Positions 59,122 to 64,000 of a stretch of DNA of 64,000 nt are shown piece after piece. This DNA comes from Pseudoroseomonas cervicalis (lineage in GTDB: Bacteria > Pseudomonadota > Alphaproteobacteria > Acetobacterales > Acetobacteraceae). Position 1 is the stretch's first letter. Each line of letters starts with the position of its first letter. The notes under the pieces were generated by a model. The model did no database searches. It was not told where the DNA came from and saw only the letters and a program-made list of their open reading frames with translations. The position numbers were made by a program, and so were the translations under genes. The stretch is from contig NZ_JAUTAJ010000004.1 in the NCBI RefSeq assembly GCF_030818485.1, positions 1,095,001 to 1,159,000 on the forward strand, in the 5' to 3' direction.

Positions 59122-60714
59122 CTAGCCGCCGACACGCCCGCCCGCCTGCCGGCTGAACACCACCAGCGTGCTGCGCGGCGGCACGCCCGGGTCGAATTGC
59201 GGCCAGCGCGTGCCGGGGCGGTCCCAGGAGGCGCCGGGCTCGGCCCCCGGCGTGCGCACCAGGGCGAAGAGCGCGACGCCATCCGGGCTCATCGCCGTGC
59301 CGCCGATCGCCGCGCCGCGCGGCGCCCCATAGAGCGGCAGGGCGATGCCGCGCCCGGGCCCGGTGGTGTCGCAGCCGAACAGCGCATCCGGCGCGGCGCC
59401 GACGCGGCCATCATGGTCGGTGCCGATCCACAGCCGCCCGGCCGGGTCCAGCTCCAGCACCGCCGGGCTTTCCGGCCAGGCGCGGACGAAACCGGCAAAG
59501 CGCGGCCCCGGCGCGCCGCCCAGCAGCAGCAGCGAGGCTTGCGCGCGCTCCGCCGCATGATCACCGCCCTCGGGCAGGATCTCCACCACATGGCCGGCAT
59601 TGCTGCCGGCGCGCGGGTTCAGCGCGTCAATCTGCTCCGGCCGGCGCGCCGCATTGCCCTTGCAGGCCAGGTAGAGCCGCCCGCCATCCAGCGCCAGGCC
59701 GGCGGGCAGGTCGAAGGCGGTGGCGCCGGCGCTGGCGGCGGCGGCGATCGGGTTCAGCGCCGTCTCGGCGCCGCCGGGCAACGCCACCCAAGTGATGTTC
59801 CCCTGCCCCTCCAGCCGGGCGACGGAGAGCGTGCCCTCATCCAGCGCATCTGGCCCCGCCGGCCCCGCCGAGACGAACCGGAACAGATAACCGAAGGCGC
59901 GGTGGTCGGTCAGGTACACCACCGCCCGCCCGTCGCGGCTGAGGGCGGCGGCCGCATCGCCACGCGGGAAACGGGCGAGCGCGGTGCGCTTGGCCGGCAC
60001 GGCGGCGGGGTCCAGCGGGTCCAGCTCCGCCACCCAGCCGAAGCGCGTGCCATCGGTGAAGCGGGCATCGAGATTGGCCAGCCGCGTCAGCCAGGGCGCC
60101 GGGTCGTTCTCGGCCAGCAGCAGCGTGCCCCAGGGGGTGGCGCAGCCGCCCGAGGGGCCGAGCAGCCCCTGCACTGCGCCGCCCACCTGATCCGCCGCCG
60201 GGCCGGTCAGGCGGCACAGCGTCCCGGCGGTCAGCCGGCGCGACTGGTAGCCGCCATCGACGACGATCCAGCGCCCGCCTTGCTGCTCGATATTCAGCAG
60301 CGAGGCGCCCTGCATCATGGCGGCCACCGCCGGCCGATCGCGCCCGCCGGGGAAGGCCATGGCGGGGTCGACATTCGGGTGCGCCACGGCCAGCACGCCG
60401 CGCGCCACGCCATCGGCGCCGGCCGGTGGCACCACCATGCCGCAGATGCGGCCATCCCAACCGAATTGCGTGGCCGCCGCCTCGGCGCTGGGCTGGCGCG
60501 GCTCCCAGGGGCGGGCATCGAAGGTGACACGGTCGCCCCAGCGCACCAGCACGTCGCGCCGGTAGCCGGGGGCGGTGCTGTCATCCGGCTTCACCGGCAG
60601 GGCGGCGGGCGGCATGTCCAGCGAGACGATCTGCGCCCGCGCCGGGGTGGCGGCCAGGCCGGCGGCGGGAAGCAAAGCGGCGCCGGCCAGCAGCGCGCGG
60701 CGGGTGGTGGGCAT
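59122..60714 (-). CDS. PhoX/DUF839-family secreted protein
   Basis: A 530-residue protein with a twin-arginine signal (TTRRALLAGAALLPAAGLAA) and a PhoX-like beta-propeller: VLVRWGDRVTFDAR, GLLGPSGGCATPWGTLLLAEN, AVVYLTDHRAFGYLFRFV, then LWIGTDHDGR near the end. PhoX proteins are calcium- and iron-dependent alkaline phosphatases, though many relatives are untested. No Pho box was found nearby. Its ATG overlaps the stop of the BisC-like gene by one base, an unusual partnership. Confidence 0.87.
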   Translation of the reverse strand: MPTTRRALLAGAALLPAAGLAATPARAQIVSLDMPPAALPVKPDDSTAPGYRRDVLVRWGDRVTFDARPWEPRQPSAEAAATQFGWDGRICGMVVPPAGADGVARGVLAVAHPNVDPAMAFPGGRDRPAVAAMMQGASLLNIEQQGGRWIVVDGGYQSRRLTAGTLCRLTGPAADQVGGAVQGLLGPSGGCATPWGTLLLAENDPAPWLTRLANLDARFTDGTRFGWVAELDPLDPAAVPAKRTALARFPRGDAAAALSRDGRAVVYLTDHRAFGYLFRFVSAGPAGPDALDEGTLSVARLEGQGNITWVALPGGAETALNPIAAAASAGATAFDLPAGLALDGGRLYLACKGNAARRPEQIDALNPRAGSNAGHVVEILPEGGDHAAERAQASLLLLGGAPGPRFAGFVRAWPESPAVLELDPAGRLWIGTDHDGRVGAAPDALFGCDTTGPGRGIALPLYGAPRGAAIGGTAMSPDGVALFALVRTPGAEPGASWDRPGTRWPQFDPGVPPRSTLVVFSRQAGGRVGG

Positions 60715-63014
60715 CAGGCGGCCTCCTGCCCGGTGGCGGGCGGGGTGTGCACGGTGACGGGGGGCAGCGCCTCCCGCCAGGCCTCGACCTGCACCAGGCA
60801 GGATTGCGCGGCGCTGCCCTGGCCGAGCGGCGAGGTGCCCTCGTCATGCGTCAGCGCATTCGGGTTGCCGTGGCGGTCCAGGCCGCTCTCCGGGTCCGGA
60901 TCCCACCAGGCGCCGGTCGCCATGGCGACGACGCCGGGGCGGATCTCCTCCGTGATGCGCAGCCCGGCGAGGCAGGCGCCCCGGTCGTTGAAGACGCGGA
61001 CGATGTCGCCATCGCGCAAGCCGCGCGAGGCGGCCTCCTGGGGATGCATCAGCATCGCCTCCCGCCCCGCGATCTTGCTGGCCGCCGCCACCGGGCCGGG
61101 GTCGAGCTGGCCATGCAGCCGCGTCGCCGGCTGGTAGGAAAGCAGATGCAGCGGGAAACGCGCCGCCAGCTCGGCACCCAGATATTCGCGCGGCGGCATC
61201 CAGCGCGGATGGCCGGCGACACCCGGATAGCCGAAGCCGGCGATGGTCTCGGAGAACAGCTCCACCTTGCCCGAGGGGGTGGCCAGCGGGTTCGCCACCG
61301 GGTCGCGATGGAACTCGGAGAACAGGACAAAATCCTCCTCCGGCGGCGGCACCTCGACATGGCCCTCGGCCCAGAAGGCGTCGAAGCCCGGCGCCTCGAA
61401 GCCCATGCGGCCGCAGGCGGCGCGCCAGCGCTCATAGAGGTGGCGCAGCCAGGCGCCCTCGTCGCGCTGCTCGGTGAAGCGGTCGCGGAAGCCCAGATGC
61501 TCGGCCATGTCGGCCAGCATGTCGTGGTCGTTGCGCGCCTGGCCCTGGGGCGGGATGGCCTGGTGCATGGCGCGGATGAAGCGGTCGCGCGAGGAGGAGG
61601 CGATGTCGTTGCGCTCCAGCGTCGTCGTCGCCGGCAGGACGATATCGGCATGGCGGGCGGCCGCCGTCCACCAGGGCTCCTGCACCACGATGGTCTCCGC
61701 CCGGCACCAGCCGCGCAGCAGGCGGTTCAGGTCCTGGTGGTGGTGGAAGGGGTTGCCGCCCGCCCACCAGATCATGCGGATATCCGGCAGGGTGATCTGC
61801 CGGCCATTGTAGTGCAGCACCTCGCCCGGGCGCTCCAGCAGCTCGGTCACCCGCGCCACGGGGATGGCGGTGCCGCCCGGGTTGCGGGTGGCCGGCAGCG
61901 AGACCGAGGGCAGCTCCCGCCGCGGCGTGCCCATGCCGTTCAGCGAGCCATAGCCGAAGGTGACACCCTCGCCCGGCCGGCCGATGCCGCCCAGCGCGGC
62001 GGCCAGCGCCACCAGCGCCCACCAGGGCTGCTCGCCATGCTCGGCGCGCTGGATCGACCAGGTGGCGGTCAGCATGGTGGGCAGCCGCGCCGCCTCATAG
62101 GCGAGCGCGCGGATGGTCTCGGCCGGCACCTCGGTGATGGGGGCGGCCCATTCGGCGTTCTTGGGCTGGCCGTCGCTCTCGCCGAGGATGTAGGGGCGCA
62201 GCCGCTCCCAGCCGGTGCAATGGGTGGCCAGGAAGCCGCGATCCTCCAGCCCCGCCGCCACCAGCGTGTGCAGCATGGCCAGGATCAGCGCCGTGTCGGT
62301 GTTGGGGCGGATCGGCACCCATTCGGCGCCGAGGAAGTCCGGCGCATCGCCGCGGAAGGGCGAGATATTGACGAAGCGCACCCCGGCCGCCGCCACCCGC
62401 TTCAGCCAGGGCACATATTCATGCGCCCCCGCACCCCCGGCGGTGACCAGCGTATTTTTCAGGGGCAGCCCGCCGAGGCATAGCATCAGCTTCGTGTGCT
62501 TCGCGATGCTCGACCAGTCGGTGACCGGCCCCTGGATGACGTCATTGGTGCCGAGGATATGCGGCATCAGCGTCATGCCGGCGCCGTAGGAATAGTTCGT
62601 CACCTGGGTGGTGAAGCCGCCGCCCAGGCCGAGGAAGCGCTGCAGCTGGCTGCGCGCATGGTGGAAGCGCCCGGCCGAGGCCCAGCCATAGGAGCCGCCC
62701 ATGATCGAGCTGTGGCCGTGCTCGGCGCGGATGCGCGCGCTTTCCTCCGCCACCAGGCGGATCGCCCGGTCCCAGGAAACCGGAACAAAGTCGCGGTCGC
62801 CGCGCAGGGCGCCGCGCCGCTCGCCGCGCAGCCAGCCGGCGCGGATATAGGGCTGATCGATGCGGCTGGCGGCATGCACCACGGCGGGCACCGATTCGAG
62901 CAGCGCGCCGGGCTGCGGGTCGCGCGCGAAGGGAAGCGCGGCGGTGACGCGCCCCTGCTCCACCACGGCGTCGAAATAGCCCCAATGGGCGGCGTGCGGC
63001 CTGGTCTCGGCCAT
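60714..63014 (-). CDS. Molybdopterin oxidoreductase, BisC/TorA-like S- or N-oxide reductase
   Basis: A 766-residue DMSO-reductase family enzyme, close in length to E. coli BisC. The molybdenum-ligand serine is probably in GGSYGWASAGRFHHARSQL. Other marks: WGYFDAVVEQGRV at the start, WWAGGNPFHHHQDLNRL, LPATTTLERNDIASS and a C-terminal cofactor domain. No N-terminal iron-sulfur cysteines or signal peptide are present, so it is likely cytoplasmic and reduces biotin or methionine sulfoxide. I used the ATG at 63014. It needs the MoaC/MoeA pathway encoded at 35.7-37.5 kb. Confidence 0.9.
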   Translation of the reverse strand: MAETRPHAAHWGYFDAVVEQGRVTAALPFARDPQPGALLESVPAVVHAASRIDQPYIRAGWLRGERRGALRGDRDFVPVSWDRAIRLVAEESARIRAEHGHSSIMGGSYGWASAGRFHHARSQLQRFLGLGGGFTTQVTNYSYGAGMTLMPHILGTNDVIQGPVTDWSSIAKHTKLMLCLGGLPLKNTLVTAGGAGAHEYVPWLKRVAAAGVRFVNISPFRGDAPDFLGAEWVPIRPNTDTALILAMLHTLVAAGLEDRGFLATHCTGWERLRPYILGESDGQPKNAEWAAPITEVPAETIRALAYEAARLPTMLTATWSIQRAEHGEQPWWALVALAAALGGIGRPGEGVTFGYGSLNGMGTPRRELPSVSLPATRNPGGTAIPVARVTELLERPGEVLHYNGRQITLPDIRMIWWAGGNPFHHHQDLNRLLRGWCRAETIVVQEPWWTAAARHADIVLPATTTLERNDIASSSRDRFIRAMHQAIPPQGQARNDHDMLADMAEHLGFRDRFTEQRDEGAWLRHLYERWRAACGRMGFEAPGFDAFWAEGHVEVPPPEEDFVLFSEFHRDPVANPLATPSGKVELFSETIAGFGYPGVAGHPRWMPPREYLGAELAARFPLHLLSYQPATRLHGQLDPGPVAAASKIAGREAMLMHPQEAASRGLRDGDIVRVFNDRGACLAGLRITEEIRPGVVAMATGAWWDPDPESGLDRHGNPNALTHDEGTSPLGQGSAAQSCLVQVEAWREALPPVTVHTPPATGQEAA

Positions 63015-63150
63015 GGTCGGGAACTCCTCGGCACCTCGCGCGCCAGGGCTGGGCGCAAGCGGCGGCAGCGTGGCGGCGGCGGAGAATGCGCCGCGGCGCG
63101 GGGCGGTGCAAATGCCGCGCGGGGCCCCTGGGGCGATGCGGCGCGGGCAC

Positions 63151-63175
63151 AAAAAAACCCCGCCGGGGCGGGGTT
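63151..63175 (-). terminator. Rho-independent terminator of the CHAP-protein gene
   Basis: On the minus strand the stem AACCCCGC/GCGGGGTT (63156-63163 and 63168-63175, 4-base loop) is followed by seven T (63157-63151), about 75 bases after the CHAP stop and before bisC. The rest of the 237-base gap 63015-63251 shows nothing else. Confidence 0.85.
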
Positions 63176-63251
63176 CTCGCAAGGCGGCGGGCGCCGGGGG
63201 TCGGCGCCCTTGGTGCGTGCCGCCGGGGCCCGGGGTGGCCCCTGCCCCGCC

Positions 63252-63989
63252 TCAGCGGGTGGCGTTCAGGTTCAGATCCTGCAGGGCGCCGGCCAGGTGG
63301 TCGGCATGGGCGCGGTTCGGCGCCGGCGCCTCGGCCACTTCCTCGAAGCCCGAGCCGGCGGTGCGGATGGCGCCGACCGCGCGGTTGTGGATGAAGCCGT
63401 TGGTCGGATAGGCGCGGCCGAAATTGGCGTCGCTATGGCCGACCTGCACGCGGACCAGGGTCCAGTCATTGCGGTCGGACACGTCCATCACGGTGACGCC
63501 GCGCATGACCGTGCCCTTGCGGATGCCCGGGCCTTCCCAATTGGCGTGGTCGATCTCGATCTCGCGCGGGCCGACCACGCGGGAGACGACCGCGACATGG
63601 CCGGAGCGCATGCCGCCCGAGGCGCGGAAGCTCAGCACCGAGCCGCGCTCGGGGCGCTGGCTGCGGGCATAGACGCCGGCGGCATTGGCCCACCAGAGAT
63701 GGGCGTTGCCGGAGATCTCCATGCCGGTGACGGAGCGCACATAGGGCACGCAGGAGATGCCGCCGCTGCTGGCGGCGCGGGCCGGGGCGGCCGGGCGGCT
63801 CACCACGTTCTGGCGCGCCGCGTTCAGCGGCTTGGCACTACGCGCGGCCGCGCTCTGCTGCTGGGTGGTGACGCGAGGCTGCTTGACGGCTTCCCGTGCC
63901 GACCGTGTCGTGGAGGCTTCTGCCACTGGAACAGCGCAGACAGCCCCGAACAGGACGGCAAATGCCACCGCTGTGCTCATACCCCGCAT
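63252..63989 (-). CDS. Secreted CHAP-domain protein (peptidoglycan amidase/peptidase-like)
   Basis: A 245-residue protein with a Sec signal peptide (residues 1-26, MRGMSTAVAFAVLFGAVCAV). A Ser/Ala/Arg-rich stretch follows, then a CHAP domain: the nucleophile C80 in GISCVPYVRSVTG, the histidine in SGHVAVVSRV, and EIDHANWEGPG. CHAP domains cut amide bonds in peptidoglycan. The start could also be the ATG 9 bases later at 63980. The promoter lies beyond or at the window edge. Confidence 0.9.
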   Translation of the reverse strand: MRGMSTAVAFAVLFGAVCAVPVAEASTTRSAREAVKQPRVTTQQQSAAARSAKPLNAARQNVVSRPAAPARAASSGGISCVPYVRSVTGMEISGNAHLWWANAAGVYARSQRPERGSVLSFRASGGMRSGHVAVVSRVVGPREIEIDHANWEGPGIRKGTVMRGVTVMDVSDRNDWTLVRVQVGHSDANFGRAYPTNGFIHNRAVGAIRTAGSGFEEVAEAPAPNRAHADHLAGALQDLNLNATR

Positions 63990-64000
63990 GCGACCCCCAA

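Overview
The window is about 64 kb of very GC-rich DNA with dense, short-spaced genes and strong G/C bias at third codon positions. Gene content and order point to an alphaproteobacterium, most likely Acetobacteraceae (Roseomonas-like). Signs include the rpmF-plsX-fabH block, a PDH E1-beta with its own lipoyl domain, a DksA that keeps one of the four zinc cysteines, SOS boxes of the GAAC-N7-GAAC type, and tpiA/ppiD/trpDC/moaC/moeA/lexA/comEC/gltX in series. I see no rRNA, tRNA, CRISPR, phage or transposase genes. The window looks like ordinary chromosome.

Layout. 1-1.6 kb: DUF1800/DUF1501 pair. 1.7-5.1 kb (minus): dksA, a small membrane protein, fabH, plsX, rpmF. 5.2-13.2 kb: a GntR regulator, a ChrA-type transporter, a SulP transporter, msrA, a serine hydrolase, a renal-type dipeptidase and a GNAT protein. 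13.2-19.8 kb: histidine utilisation, with hutF on the minus strand diverging from hutC-hutU-hutH-hutI across a palindromic operator candidate. 20.0-27.6 kb: pyruvate dehydrogenase and lipoate genes (pdhA, pdhB, pdhC, a GNAT, lpdA, lipA, a COQ10/RatA-like gene) behind a promoter overlapped by a 19-bp palindrome. 27.7-33.5 kb: threonine aldolase, M20 peptidase, tpiA, ppiD. 33.8-38.4 kb: trpD, trpC, moaC, moeA, lexA. 38.3-42.3 kb: comEC (minus, overlapping the lexA 3' end), gltX, and a 101-bp tandem repeat that includes the last codons of gltX. 42.4-50.6 kb: an M20D amidohydrolase, hypothetical proteins, an OmpR/EnvZ-type two-component pair, a DNA glycosylase and an aminotransferase. 50.8-55.4 kb: a branched-chain amino acid-type ABC transporter with LivH and LivM fused. 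55.4-64 kb: a small HTH protein, a small putative SOS-controlled membrane protein, a kinase/PLP-enzyme pair resembling hydroxylysine catabolism, PhoX- and BisC-like proteins, and a secreted CHAP protein.

How genes work together. HutH, HutU, HutI and HutF take histidine to N-formylglutamate; the last enzyme (HutG) is not in the window. PdhA/B/C and Lpd form the PDH complex, and LipA makes the lipoyl groups its E1-beta and E2 need. LexA is autoregulated through a perfect SOS box over its promoter.

The most interesting lead is a second perfect SOS box at 56285-56299, directly in front of a 92-codon minus-strand frame (55995-56273) that encodes a basic protein with one C-terminal membrane helix. 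Small SOS-induced membrane proteins act as division inhibitors in Caulobacter (SidA), so this is a candidate for a new member of that functional class. Other points worth checking are the palindrome over the pdh promoter, a dispersed terminator repeat, the tandem duplication at the end of gltX, and trpE/trpG being absent next to trpDC.
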